Assembly: GCA_050299555.1 (NCBI GenBank)
Contig: JBNKWA010000017.1
Location: 1-47,747, forward strand
Reading direction: 5' to 3'
Source of the DNA: JBNKWA01 sp050299555
GTDB lineage: Bacteria > Pseudomonadota > Alphaproteobacteria > Rhodobacterales > Rhodobacteraceae
Length of the DNA: 47,747 nucleotides
Shown: positions 25,141 to 34,495 of the stretch, piece by piece
Layout: each line of letters starts with the position of its first letter
How positions within the stretch are numbered: position 1 is the first letter of the stretch
Made by a program: the position numbers and the translations under genes
The notes under the pieces: model-generated
What the model was told of the DNA's origin: nothing
The model's input: only the letters and a program-made list of their open reading frames with translations
Database searches by the model: none

Positions 25141-28100
25141 ATGAAGCCGCCCCGATTCATCCACCTCCGCCTGCACTCCGCCTATTCCCTGCTCGAGGGA
25201 GCGATCCAGCTCTCGCATCTGCCAGCGCTCTGCGCGTCCAACGCCATGCCCGCCGTGGCCGTGACCGACAGCGACAACATGTTCGGCGCGCTGGAATTCG
25301 CCGAAACCGCCGCCAAGGCCGGGGTCCAGCCGATCATCGGTTGCGCGCTGTCGCTGGCCTATGCCGCGCCCGAAAGGCCGGGCGATCCGCCGCCCGCACC
25401 GGCGCCGGTGGTGCTGCTGGCGCAGGACGAGACCGGCTATCGCAACCTGATGGCGCTGAGCACCGCGGCGCATCTGGAGCATGGCAGCGAGACCCAGGCG
25501 CATGTGCCGCTGGGGCTGCTGGTCGAGCGGGCCGAAGGGCTGATCTGCCTGACCGGTGGCGCCCGCGGGCCGCTGGGGCTGCTGCTGGGGCGGGGCGACG
25601 CCGGCGCCGCGCGCAGGCTGGCCGAGGAACTGGCCCGCGCCTTTCCGCAGCGCCTTTACGTGGAGATCGAGCGCCACCCCAATGGCGACGCGCAGCGCAG
25701 CCCGGCCGAGGCGGCGAGCGAACCCGGGCTGGTGGCGCTGGCCTACGATCTCGGCCTGCCGCTGGTCGCCACCAACGACGTGCACTTCGCCGACCGGGCC
25801 ATGTACGACGCCCATGATGCGCTGATCTGCATCGCCGACGGCACCTATGTCGACCAGAAGCAGGCCCGGCGCCGGCTGACGCCCGAGCATTGCTTCAAGA
25901 GCCAGGACGAGATGGTGGCGCTGTTCGCCGACCTGCCCGAGGCGGTGGAGAACACGGTCGAGATCGCCCGGCGCTGTGCCTATCGGCCGACCAAGCGCAA
26001 GCCGATCCTGCCCAGGTTCGCCGAGAACGAGGTCGAGGAGTTGCGCCGGCAGGCCCGCGAGGGGCTGGCGGCGAGACTGAAGGCGATCCCCATGGCCGTC
26101 AGCCGCGAGGATTACGAGGCGCGGCTGGATTTCGAGCTCGGCGTCATCGAGGGGATGGGATTCCCGGGCTACTTCCTCATCGTCGCCGACTTCATCCAGT
26201 GGGCCAAGGCGCGCGGCATTCCGGTGGGTCCGGGGCGCGGCTCGGGCGCCGGCAGCCTGGTCGCCTATGCACTGACCATCACCGACCTCGACCCGATCCG
26301 CTACGGGCTGCTGTTCGAGCGCTTCCTGAACCCCGAGCGCGTGTCGATGCCGGATTTCGACATCGACTTCTGCATGGATCGCCGAGAGGAGGTGATCGCC
26401 TATGTGCAGGAACGCTACGGCCGCGACCGGGTGGCGCAGATCATCACCTTCGGCGCGCTGCTGTCCAAGGCGGCGGTGCGCGATGTCGGCCGGGTGCTGC
26501 AGATGCCTTATGGCCAGGTCGACCGGCTGGCCAAGCTGATCCCCTCGGAGGGCGTGAAGCCGGTTTCGGTCGAGAAGGCGCTGGCCGACGAGCCGCGCCT
26601 GCGCGAGGAGGCGCGGCGCGAGGAGGTGGTGGCGCGGATGCTCGACCACGCGCAGAAGCTGGAGGGGCTCTACCGCAACGCCTCGACCCACGCCGCCGGC
26701 GTGGTGATCGGCGACCGGCCGCTGGTCGAGCTGGTGCCGCTCTACAAGGACCCGCGCTCGGACATGCCGGCGACCCAGTTCAACATGAAATGGGTCGAGG
26801 CGGCGGGGCTGGTGAAGTTCGACTTCCTCGGCCTGAAGACCCTGACGGTGATCGAGAATGCGCTTGCGCTCTTGCGCCGGCGCGGGATCGACATCGACAT
26901 CAGCGCCATCCCGCTCGACGACGAGAAGACCTATGCGCTCTACGCCCGGGCCGACACCGTGGCGGTGTTCCAGGTGGAAGGCCAGGGCATGAAGGACGCG
27001 CTGCGCCAGCTTCGCCCGACCTCCATCGAGGACATCGTGGCGCTGGTGGCGCTCTACCGTCCTGGCCCGATGGAAAACATCCCGAAATTCTGCCGGGTGA
27101 AGAACGGGCTGGAGGAGCGCCAGTCGATCCACCCGCTGATCGACCCGATCCTCGACGAGACCCAGGGCATCATCGTCTACCAGGAGCAGGTGATGGAGAT
27201 CGCCCGGCGCATGGCCGGCTATTCGCTGGGCGGCGCCGACATGCTGCGCCGGGCCATGGGCAAGAAGATCAAGGAGGCGATGGACGCCGAGCGGCCGAAA
27301 TTCCTCGACGGCGCGGCCGCGAACGGCGTCGGGCCGGCCAAGGCGGGCGAGGTCTTCGACCTTCTGGAGAAGTTCGCCAACTACGGCTTCAACAAGAGCC
27401 ACGCCGCGGCCTATGCGGTGGTCAGCTACCAGACCGCGTGGCTGAAGGCGCATCATCCGGTGGAGTTCATGGCCGCGGTGATGAACTGCGACATCCACCT
27501 GACCGACAAGCTCGGCGGCTATGTCGAGGAGGCGCGCAAGCGGCTTGAGATCGAGGTGGCGCCGCCTTGCGTCAACCGCTCCGGCGCCGATTTCCAGGTC
27601 GAGGAGGGGCGCATCCTCTACGCCCTCGGGGCGCTGAAGAACGTCGGCGTCGAGGCCATGCGGCTGATCGAGAACGCAAGGCGCGAGGCCGGGCCCTTCA
27701 ACTCGATCTTCGATTTCGCCCGCCGGGTTGATCTGCGGCGGGTGGGGAAACGCTCGATAGAAATGCTGGCGCGGTCGGGGGCGTTCGATGCCCTGGATCG
27801 CAACCGGCGGCGGCTGTTCGAGGCCGCCGACCAGCTGATCGCCTATTCGGCCGCCACCCATGACGACCGCGCCTCGGCGCAGGTGTCGCTGTTTGGCGAT
27901 GCGGCGACCGAATTGCCGGCGCCGCGCCTGCCGGCACCCGAGGACTGGTCGGTGGCCGAGCGCCTGGCCGAGGAGCATCAGGCCACCGGGTTCTACCTGT
28001 CCGGGCATCCGCTCGACGACTACATGGGGCCGCTCAAACGCCGCAAGCCGCCGGTGCTGACCCTGGCCGAACTGGCCGAGACGGCGCGGCGCGGGCCGAT

Positions 28101-28608
28101 GGCGGCGAAGATCGCCGCGGCGGTTGGCAGCGTGCAGCTTCGCAAGTCGGCGCGCGGTAACCGCTTCGCCTTCATCGGGGTCAGCGACCCGTCCGGGGCC
28201 GGCGAGGCGACGGTCTTCTCCGACACCCTGGATGCGGCGCGCGATCTGTTGTCGCCGGGCACCCTGGTGGTGCTGTCGGTCGAGGCCGAGATCGCCGGCG
28301 AGCAGCTGAAGATGCTGGTGCGAGCGGTGGAGCCGGTGGAGCTGGCCGTCGCCGCCGCGCCGCCGGCGGGTCTCAGGATCTTCGTCGAGGATGCCGGGGC
28401 CTTTGCCACCATCCGCAACGTGCTCGAGCAGGTCGAGACCCTGCCGCCGCTGGAACGCCGCCAGCGCGGCCCGGTCTCGATCGTGCCCATGGTGCCGGAG
28501 CTCGGCTGCGACGTTGAGGTGACCTTGCCGGGCGCGCATGCCGTCCCGCCCCGGGTCCGCGGCGCGCTGAAAAGCCTGCCGGGCGTGGTCACCGTCGAGG
28601 AAGTCTGA
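25141..28608 (+). CDS. dnaE: DNA polymerase III alpha subunit
   Basis: The replicative polymerase, 1155 aa from the ATG at 25141; starts at 25111 and 25123 are possible and add 10 or 6 residues. The N-terminal PHP domain opens with HLRLHSAYSLLEGA. The palm contains PDFDIDFCMDRREE with two catalytic aspartates, and KFDFLGLKTL with the third. GRGSGAGSLVAYAL and the fingers YRNASTHAAGVVIG follow. The C-terminal part has tandem HhH, beta-binding and OB-fold regions. The length matches DnaE1 rather than the error-prone DnaE2, which usually lies with imuB. It is convergent with the GGDEF-EAL gene 31 bp downstream. Nothing unusual is seen. Confidence 0.97.
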   Translation: MKPPRFIHLRLHSAYSLLEGAIQLSHLPALCASNAMPAVAVTDSDNMFGALEFAETAAKAGVQPIIGCALSLAYAAPERPGDPPPAPAPVVLLAQDETGYRNLMALSTAAHLEHGSETQAHVPLGLLVERAEGLICLTGGARGPLGLLLGRGDAGAARRLAEELARAFPQRLYVEIERHPNGDAQRSPAEAASEPGLVALAYDLGLPLVATNDVHFADRAMYDAHDALICIADGTYVDQKQARRRLTPEHCFKSQDEMVALFADLPEAVENTVEIARRCAYRPTKRKPILPRFAENEVEELRRQAREGLAARLKAIPMAVSREDYEARLDFELGVIEGMGFPGYFLIVADFIQWAKARGIPVGPGRGSGAGSLVAYALTITDLDPIRYGLLFERFLNPERVSMPDFDIDFCMDRREEVIAYVQERYGRDRVAQIITFGALLSKAAVRDVGRVLQMPYGQVDRLAKLIPSEGVKPVSVEKALADEPRLREEARREEVVARMLDHAQKLEGLYRNASTHAAGVVIGDRPLVELVPLYKDPRSDMPATQFNMKWVEAAGLVKFDFLGLKTLTVIENALALLRRRGIDIDISAIPLDDEKTYALYARADTVAVFQVEGQGMKDALRQLRPTSIEDIVALVALYRPGPMENIPKFCRVKNGLEERQSIHPLIDPILDETQGIIVYQEQVMEIARRMAGYSLGGADMLRRAMGKKIKEAMDAERPKFLDGAAANGVGPAKAGEVFDLLEKFANYGFNKSHAAAYAVVSYQTAWLKAHHPVEFMAAVMNCDIHLTDKLGGYVEEARKRLEIEVAPPCVNRSGADFQVEEGRILYALGALKNVGVEAMRLIENARREAGPFNSIFDFARRVDLRRVGKRSIEMLARSGAFDALDRNRRRLFEAADQLIAYSAATHDDRASAQVSLFGDAATELPAPRLPAPEDWSVAERLAEEHQATGFYLSGHPLDDYMGPLKRRKPPVLTLAELAETARRGPMAAKIAAAVGSVQLRKSARGNRFAFIGVSDPSGAGEATVFSDTLDAARDLLSPGTLVVLSVEAEIAGEQLKMLVRAVEPVELAVAAAPPAGLRIFVEDAGAFATIRNVLEQVETLPPLERRQRGPVSIVPMVPELGCDVEVTLPGAHAVPPRVRGALKSLPGVVTVEEV

Positions 28609-28639
28609 GCGTTCGGGAAAAACCGCCTGCCGCGCTCGG

Positions 28640-30499
28640 CTACCCGGTGCCGCGTTTCGGTACGATGGCCGGTGCCAGGAAGGCTTCGGCCTGGTCCGCC
28701 GGCACCGGCCGCGAGATGGCATAGCCCTGCAGCACGTCGCAGCCCAGTTCGGCCGCCATGTCGAGATGCGCCTCGCTTTCGGTGCCCTCGGCCACGACGC
28801 TGATGCCCAGGCGGTGCCCGATCTCGACGATCGAGCGCACAAGTTCGCGCTTGCCGTCGTCGAAGATGATCGGCCGGATCAGCTTGCGGTCGATCTTCAG
28901 GTGCCGCGGCTCGATGGTCAGAAGCCCCAGGATCGAGGCGTGACCGGAGCCGAAATCGTCGATGTCGATGGCGACGCCCATTTCCTTGAGCTGGTCGATG
29001 GACCAGCGGGTCACCTCGTCGCAATCGTCCACATAGACCGATTCGAGGATTTCCACCGCGATGCCGCCGATGGGCACGCCGCTGCTGGCGATGTCCTGTG
29101 CCAGTTCCGAGCCGCGCAACCGCTTGGCCGAGACGTTGACCGAGATGGGCGGCACGTCGAAGCCGGCCGCCGACCAGCGCCGGATGTCCCGGGCCACCTG
29201 CTCCAGCACCGACTTGTCGAGCCGGCCGATCAGGTTCAGCCGCTCGGCGATGGGCAGGAAGGCATCGGGGCCGATGATCCCGTCCTCGGGGTGGTTCCAG
29301 CGCACCAGCGCCTCCATCCCCGCCAGGCTGCGATCGGCGGCGGCAAGCTGCGGCTGGTAGTAGACGATCAGCTGGCCCGATTCGATGGCGTCACCCAGCT
29401 CGGTGGCCAGGCGCCGGGTGCGCGTCGCCTCGGCATGGGCGACGTGATCGTACATCGACCAGCGGTTGCGGCCGGCCTGTTTGGCCCGGTAGAGCGCGAA
29501 ATCGGCCGACGATATCAGCCCCGCCAGCCCCTTGGTCTCGTCGCCGATGGCCAGGCCGATGCTGACGGTACAGCTGACAACCTTGTCGCCCACCTTCATC
29601 GGCTTGCGCACCCGCTCGACCACGCGGTCGGCAATGGTGCTGAGGAACAGCGCCGAGGGGCAGGGATCGACGATGACCAGGAACTCGTCACCGCCGAGGC
29701 GCAGCACATGGTCCTGCTTCCGGGTGCAGCCTTGCAGCACGGCGACCATCTTGCGCAGCACGCCGTCGCCGAAGTCGTGGCCGAAATTGTCGTTGATGAA
29801 CTTGAAGTTGTCGAGGTCGACGAAAAGCACCGCGGTGGTGGTTCGCCGCCCGGGACCCTGGGCATCGGCATGGGCGATGATCTTGTCCAGCGCGTGCCGG
29901 TTTAGGGCGCCGGTCAGCGCGTCGTGATCGGCCTTGGTCAGGTCGAGATGGGCGCGCTTCTCGCTGCTGCTCCATTCCGTCAGCTGGTTGGTGTCGGTGC
30001 CCGCGGCGTCGGCCGGTGGTTGTGGCTGCGCCTGGGGCTGCGGCATTGCCGCGCCCGGCGCCACCGGCGAGCGCCGCAACGGCACGCCGGCGAACTCGTC
30101 CACCTCGGCGATGTAGAGGATCCAGTACTGCCGGCCCGAGCGGTCGTCGATGATCGGCACCCAGTGCTGCGACTGGACGTATTCGGAGCCGTCCTTGCGG
30201 TTGTTGGGGGTGACGACCTCGAAGGTCTCGCGCCGCATCAGTTTCTCGATGATCCGAAGATGCGTCTCGGCCGGCATGGCGGCGCCGGCCAGCACGTTGC
30301 CGCGGTTGCCGACGATCTCGCGCTGGGAATAGCCGGTCATGCGCCGGAAGGCGGGGTTGCACCACAGGATGCGCATGACCGCGCCGTCCGAAGGTTCAGC
30401 CTCGGCGATCAGGATGGCCTGCCGCGAATAGGCGGCGACCTTGCGCTTGATGTTTTCGACCGACATGACCTCGGACGGGATCGGAAACCGATCCGACAC
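28640..30499 (-). CDS. PAS-GGDEF-EAL cyclic-di-GMP protein
   Basis: A 619-aa bifunctional-type cyclic-di-GMP enzyme without membrane spans. Residues about 22-135 are a PAS domain with LOV-like spacing (NPAFRRMTGYSQREIVGNRGNVL). The flavin-binding cysteine expected in a true LOV domain is absent, so it is not a standard photoreceptor. A Pro/Gln-rich linker follows. The GGDEF domain has intact GGDEF (269-273) and an RxxD inhibitory site (R260-D263). The EAL domain has intact EAL (396-398), IDDFGSGHAS and VAEGTES, so both activities look possible. GTG at 30499 is listed; ATG at 30466 is an alternative. It is convergent with dnaE and divergent from sseA. Confidence 0.93.
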   Translation of the reverse strand: MSDRFPIPSEVMSVENIKRKVAAYSRQAILIAEAEPSDGAVMRILWCNPAFRRMTGYSQREIVGNRGNVLAGAAMPAETHLRIIEKLMRRETFEVVTPNNRKDGSEYVQSQHWVPIIDDRSGRQYWILYIAEVDEFAGVPLRRSPVAPGAAMPQPQAQPQPPADAAGTDTNQLTEWSSSEKRAHLDLTKADHDALTGALNRHALDKIIAHADAQGPGRRTTTAVLFVDLDNFKFINDNFGHDFGDGVLRKMVAVLQGCTRKQDHVLRLGGDEFLVIVDPCPSALFLSTIADRVVERVRKPMKVGDKVVSCTVSIGLAIGDETKGLAGLISSADFALYRAKQAGRNRWSMYDHVAHAEATRTRRLATELGDAIESGQLIVYYQPQLAAADRSLAGMEALVRWNHPEDGIIGPDAFLPIAERLNLIGRLDKSVLEQVARDIRRWSAAGFDVPPISVNVSAKRLRGSELAQDIASSGVPIGGIAVEILESVYVDDCDEVTRWSIDQLKEMGVAIDIDDFGSGHASILGLLTIEPRHLKIDRKLIRPIIFDDGKRELVRSIVEIGHRLGISVVAEGTESEAHLDMAAELGCDVLQGYAISRPVPADQAEAFLAPAIVPKRGTG

Positions 30500-30623
30500 T
30501 AGGCATTTTTGAATTAATCCGACGTGTACCGCCCCCGGAAAGCGCCCACCGGCCCACCGGCTTGCCAGCTTCGGGGGATGCGTCTATCCCTCCGCGTGCG
30601 TTGACAATCGAGGGGTGCCGGAT

Positions 30624-31478
30624 ATGCCAGCCAGCGATGCCCAGATTCTGGTCTCGACCGAGTGGCTCGGTCAGCACCTGAATGCGCCGGACCTGCGCAT
30701 CCTCGATGCAAGCTGGTACCTGCCGGGCGAGAACCGCGATGCCCGCGCCGAATACGAGGCGGCGCATATCCCCGGCGCCCGGTTCTTCGACATCGACGAC
30801 ATATCCGACCGCAACTCGGCGCTGCCGCACATGGCGCCGCCGGTGGAGATGTTCGTCAGCCGCATGCGCGCCATGGGCATCGGCGATGGCCACCGGGTGG
30901 TGGTCTATGACGGCGCCGGGCTGTTCTCGGCCGCGCGCGTCTGGTGGCTGTTCAGGCATTTCGGCAAGACCGACGTGGCGGTGCTCGACGGCGGACTGCC
31001 GAAATGGACGGCCGAGGGGCGGCCGGTCGAGGACGAGCCGCCGGTGCTGCGCGACCGCCACTTCACCGCCCGGCGCGATGCCAGCCTGGTGCGCGACGTG
31101 ACCCAGGTGGCAGCGGCGGCGAAGCTCGGCAGTGCCCAGATCGTCGACGCCCGCAGCCCCGAGCGGTTCCGCGGCGAGGCGGCAGAGCCGCGGCCGGGTC
31201 TGCGCAGCGGGCATATCCCGGGATCGCGGAACGTGCATTACCGGGCGCTCCTGAACGACGACGGCACGCTCAAGGACGAGGCGACGCTCAGGGGCGTCTT
31301 TGCCGATGCCGGCGTCGATCTCGACAAGCCGGCGATCACCTCCTGCGGGTCCGGGGTCACCGCGGCGATCGTCAACCTGGCGCTGGAGCGGGTCGGCCAT
31401 CGCAGCCATTCGCTCTACGACGGGTCCTGGGCCGAATGGGGCATGTATGCCGACCTCAAGGCGGAGACGGGCCCGTGA
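30624..31478 (+). CDS. sseA: 3-mercaptopyruvate sulfurtransferase
   Basis: A two-rhodanese-domain enzyme that moves sulfur from 3-mercaptopyruvate to a thiol acceptor. It has 284 aa from the ATG at 30624 (GAGGGG 8 nt upstream); a GTG at 30615 is possible. The inactive N-terminal domain ends near HFGKTDVAVLDGGLPKW. The catalytic loop CGSGVTA begins at C241. The CGSGVT form, rather than CRKGVT, marks mercaptopyruvate over thiosulfate specificity. The stop overlaps the start of the next gene (GTGA), so the GNAT protein is coupled to it. Confidence 0.93.
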   Translation: MPASDAQILVSTEWLGQHLNAPDLRILDASWYLPGENRDARAEYEAAHIPGARFFDIDDISDRNSALPHMAPPVEMFVSRMRAMGIGDGHRVVVYDGAGLFSAARVWWLFRHFGKTDVAVLDGGLPKWTAEGRPVEDEPPVLRDRHFTARRDASLVRDVTQVAAAAKLGSAQIVDARSPERFRGEAAEPRPGLRSGHIPGSRNVHYRALLNDDGTLKDEATLRGVFADAGVDLDKPAITSCGSGVTAAIVNLALERVGHRSHSLYDGSWAEWGMYADLKAETGP

Positions 31479-32041
31479 GCAAGTTCCGCGCCGGGGCAGA
31501 AGTCGCCTACACCGTGACCTGGCTGGCCATGGAGGAGCGGCCGGGTTATCCGCGGCCGCCGGTGCCGACGGGCGAGCACGTCGCGCTGCTGGCGGCCAAG
31601 AACCCGCCGGCCTGGTATTTTCTGGCGCTCTACGACGCGGTCGGGGCGGATTATGAATGGACCGACTGGCATCACCGCCCGCTGGCGGAACTGGAAGCCT
31701 TCATCGGTGACCCCAGGGTGACCCTCTACACGCTCTTTCGCGACGGCTGGCCGGCCGGGTTCTTCGTCCACGACGTGCGCGAGGCGGGGACCTGCGATCT
31801 GGCCTATTTCGGGCTGGTGCCGCAGGCGATGGGTCACGGGCTCGGCAGCTACCTGCTGCGCACTGCCGTTCACATGGGCTGGGACTTGCCGGGGATCGCC
31901 CGCATGACGGTCAACACCAACACCCTGGACCACCCGCAGGCGCTGGGGCTCTACCAGCGCGGCGGTTTCGTCGTCACCCGCAGAAGCGAGCACAAGCGGG
32001 TGGTCGCCGGGGCAGCGCCGGGGGCCCGGCAGGGGAAGTGA
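31475..32041 (+). CDS. GNAT family N-acetyltransferase
   Basis: A 188-aa acetyl-CoA-dependent acyltransferase. The GTG start at 31475 overlaps the sseA stop by 4 bp. The GNAT core is visible: the strand DLAYFGLVPQAMGHGLGSYLLR contains the acetyl-CoA-binding loop (QAMGHGLG replaces the canonical Q/RxxGxG/A), followed by the helix and TVNTNTLDHPQALGLYQRGGF. The pattern NTLDHPxALxLYxRxGF is common in acetyltransferases of amines or small metabolites. The substrate is unknown. Translational coupling with sseA suggests a joint role in sulfur-compound metabolism, but this is weak inference. Confidence 0.85.
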   Translation: MSKFRAGAEVAYTVTWLAMEERPGYPRPPVPTGEHVALLAAKNPPAWYFLALYDAVGADYEWTDWHHRPLAELEAFIGDPRVTLYTLFRDGWPAGFFVHDVREAGTCDLAYFGLVPQAMGHGLGSYLLRTAVHMGWDLPGIARMTVNTNTLDHPQALGLYQRGGFVVTRRSEHKRVVAGAAPGARQGK

Positions 32042-32315
32042 GCGGCGCTCAGCGCGTCGTCCGCAAGAGGCACATTGCCGCCAGGCGCGCCGCCCGGCCC
32101 TGACCCGGCCGGGATGCGCAAGGATGGCCGCAGGGTTCCCGCCAGGGTCGCGATTCCGCCACGGATCACCGTCGCCGTGGCGAGAACGAACGACCCTGCT
32201 GCGCCGCTCCCACCGTCTTTCCGCCAGACTCGTTGCAACCCCGCCGATCGGCAGCGGTTGCGGGTTTGTCGCGCAGGCGCTAGGTCTGACCCGCACGCGA
32301 TGAGGGAGTATCGCC

Positions 32316-33791
32316 ATGCTCGAAACCCTGACCCCGCAACCCCCCGACAAGATCATCGAGATGATGGGTCTGTTCCGCGCCGATACACGGGCGGAAAAGC
32401 TCGATCTCGGCGTCGGCGTCTACAAGGACGGTGACGGCAGGACGCCGGTGATGCGGGCGGTCAAGGCGGCCGAGAAGCGGCTGCTGGAGACCCAGGATTC
32501 CAAGTCCTATGTCGGGCTTCTGGGCGATCTCGGCTTTGTCGATGCGATGCGCGATCTGGTACTGGCTGGCGCGGTGCCGAACGACCGGATCGTGGGCGCT
32601 CAGGCGCCCGGCGGCACCGGGGCGATCCACCAGCTTCTGGAACTGGTCCGCATGGCCCGGCCCGAGGCCACGGTCTGGTATTCCGATCCGACCTGGCCGA
32701 ACCATCCGGCCATCGTCCGCCATGTCGGGCTGAAGGGTGCCACCTACCGCTACTTCGACACCGACACCCGCGGCGTGGCGACCGCGGCGTTGCTCGAAGA
32801 CCTGGGCAAGGTCGCCAGGGGCGACGTGGTGATCCTGCACGGCTGCTGTCACAACCCGACCGGCGCCAATCTCGATGCCGCCGAATGGCGACAGGTGACG
32901 GCGCTCCTGAACGAAAGGGGCGCGGTGCCGTTCATCGACATCGCCTATCAGGGTTTCGGCGACGGGCTCGACGATGACGCGGCGGCGGTGCGCGAGATGG
33001 CCGGCCAGGTGCCCGAGATGCTGCTGGCGGCCAGCTGCTCGAAGAATTTCGGCCTCTACCGCGACCGGGTCGGCGTGGCGCTGGTCATCAGCGGCGACGT
33101 CAAGACCGCCGAGCTGGCCAAGGGCGCGCTGGCCTCGCTCAACCGGCTGAATTTCTCGTTTCCGCCGGATCACGGCGCCAAGGTGGTAGAGATCATCCTG
33201 AGCGACCCGGCGCTGAGGGCCGACTGGCAGGCCGAGCTCGAGGAAATGCGGCTGCGGATGCTGTCGCTGCGCGCGCAACTGGCCGATGCGCTGAGGCGCG
33301 AAACCAATTCCGACACCTTCGACTTCGTCAAGCATCACCGCGGCATGTTCTCGCGGCTCGGGTTGCCCGGCGAGCAGGTGCTGAAGCTGCGCAGCGAGGC
33401 CGCGATCTACATGGTCGGCGACAGCCGGGTGAACGTGGCCGGGCTGCCCGAGAAAGGCATGGAGGCGCTGGCCAAGGCAATCGTCGCCACGGCAGGCGGA
33501 GGCTGGCCGTGGCGATTCCGGTTATCGGTGCCGAGATCGAGCCGCGGCTCGACTGGCTGGCGCTGGTGGCGGCACTGGAGGACGGCCATCGCGGGCCCGA
33601 ACCGGTGGTCGGCGACCAGTTCCTGCGCCGCGGCGGCGATACGCTCCTGTCGCGGGCGGCCTGGATCGACGGGCAGGGCATCGCGGTCAAGTCGGTCAGC
33701 GTGCTGCCCGGCAACCCGGCCCGGGGCCTGCCGTCGGTGCATGGCGCGCTGGTGCTGTTCGAGGACACCACCGGCCAGGTCGAGGCGGTGA
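32316..33791 (+). CDS. Aspartate/aromatic aminotransferase with C-terminal read-through extension
   Basis: A PLP-dependent class I aminotransferase of the AspC/TyrB type. It carries SKNFGLYRDRVG with the Schiff-base lysine K243, GCCHNPTGANL, FIDIAYQGFGDGL, and R371 in GDSRVNVAGL for the substrate carboxylate. AspC and TyrB of E. coli have 396-397 residues. Here the natural end falls at residue 396, where codon 397 is TGG (33504-33506). The frame then continues 95 more codons to 33791, reading a low-complexity R/S/W-rich tail that overlaps the downstream gene out of frame for 283 bp. The tail is not homologous to anything in the family, so this is either a stop codon lost by one substitution (TGA or TAG to TGG) or a sequence error. 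The core enzyme should be intact. Confidence 0.88.
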   Translation: MLETLTPQPPDKIIEMMGLFRADTRAEKLDLGVGVYKDGDGRTPVMRAVKAAEKRLLETQDSKSYVGLLGDLGFVDAMRDLVLAGAVPNDRIVGAQAPGGTGAIHQLLELVRMARPEATVWYSDPTWPNHPAIVRHVGLKGATYRYFDTDTRGVATAALLEDLGKVARGDVVILHGCCHNPTGANLDAAEWRQVTALLNERGAVPFIDIAYQGFGDGLDDDAAAVREMAGQVPEMLLAASCSKNFGLYRDRVGVALVISGDVKTAELAKGALASLNRLNFSFPPDHGAKVVEIILSDPALRADWQAELEEMRLRMLSLRAQLADALRRETNSDTFDFVKHHRGMFSRLGLPGEQVLKLRSEAAIYMVGDSRVNVAGLPEKGMEALAKAIVATAGGGWPWRFRLSVPRSSRGSTGWRWWRHWRTAIAGPNRWSATSSCAAAAIRSCRGRPGSTGRASRSSRSACCPATRPGACRRCMARWCCSRTPPARSRR

Positions 33792-34426
33792 TCGACAGCG
33801 CCCTGGTGACCAAGTGGAAGACCGCCGCGGACAGCCTCCTGGGGGCGCGGCTGCTGGCCAGGCCGGACGCGCGGCGGCTGCTGATCGTCGGCGCCGGCTC
33901 GGTGGCGCGGTCGCTGACCGAGGCCTATCGCGCGCTGTACCCCGGGATCGGCATCGCCATCTGGAACCGCAACCCCGAAGGTGCCAAGGCGCTGGCGGCC
34001 GAGACCGGCGCCGAGGCGGTGACCGACCTGCCTGGCGCGGTGGCCGAGGCGGACATCGTCAGCACCGCGACGATGAGCGCGACCCCGGTCATCAGCGGCG
34101 AATGGCTGCGGCCGGGCCAGCATCTCGACCTGATCGGCGCCTTCACCGCCGATATGCGCGAGGCCGACGACACCGCCATCACCGCGGGGCGGCTTTTCGT
34201 CGATGCCTATGCCACGACGCTGGATCATATCGGCGAGCTGATGGACCCGCTGGCCCGGGGGGTGATCGCGCGCGCCGATGTCCTGGGCGAGCTGCGCGAC
34301 CTGGTGGCCGGCGCGCCGGGACGCACCGCGCCCGGGGACATCACCATCTTCAAGAACGGTGGCGGTGCCCATCTCGACCTGATGACCGGCCGCTATATCC
34401 TGGCGGCCTGGCGCCAGGCCGGCTGA
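33509..34426 (+). CDS. Ornithine cyclodeaminase/mu-crystallin family protein
   Basis: A 305-aa NAD(P)-dependent enzyme of the OCD/mu-crystallin family, whose members include ornithine cyclodeaminase, alanine dehydrogenases and ketimine reductases. The start is GTG at 33509 with a clear GGAGG at 33498-33502. Conserved elements: AVKSVSV with the catalytic lysine K61, LLIVGAGSVARS (nucleotide fold, GAG at 128-130), and LDLIGAFTADMRE with the family aspartate. It is coupled to the aminotransferase, and an expected stop for that gene would fall 3 bp before this start. The pairing suggests amino acid or imino acid conversion, but the substrate is not evident. Confidence 0.88.
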   Translation: MAIPVIGAEIEPRLDWLALVAALEDGHRGPEPVVGDQFLRRGGDTLLSRAAWIDGQGIAVKSVSVLPGNPARGLPSVHGALVLFEDTTGQVEAVIDSALVTKWKTAADSLLGARLLARPDARRLLIVGAGSVARSLTEAYRALYPGIGIAIWNRNPEGAKALAAETGAEAVTDLPGAVAEADIVSTATMSATPVISGEWLRPGQHLDLIGAFTADMREADDTAITAGRLFVDAYATTLDHIGELMDPLARGVIARADVLGELRDLVAGAPGRTAPGDITIFKNGGGAHLDLMTGRYILAAWRQAG

Positions 34427-34495
34427 ACATCCCGGCGATTGCGCGGGCCTGCCGCGCCCCTTAAGAATTCCTGAGCAACGGAACGGAACCTGCCC

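Noticed and set aside
25069..28842. A very long open frame antisense to dnaE
   Set aside because: It mirrors dnaE codon structure in high-GC DNA, has no family features, and the sense strand is unambiguous DnaE.
30601..30606. Perfect TTGACA as a -35 box for sseA
   Set aside because: A -10 at normal spacing would fall on the start codon, so it cannot serve a normal leadered transcript.
31951..32238. A 95-codon minus-strand frame after the GNAT gene
   Set aside because: It overlaps the GNAT 3' end, lacks a ribosome-binding site and has no recognisable domain.
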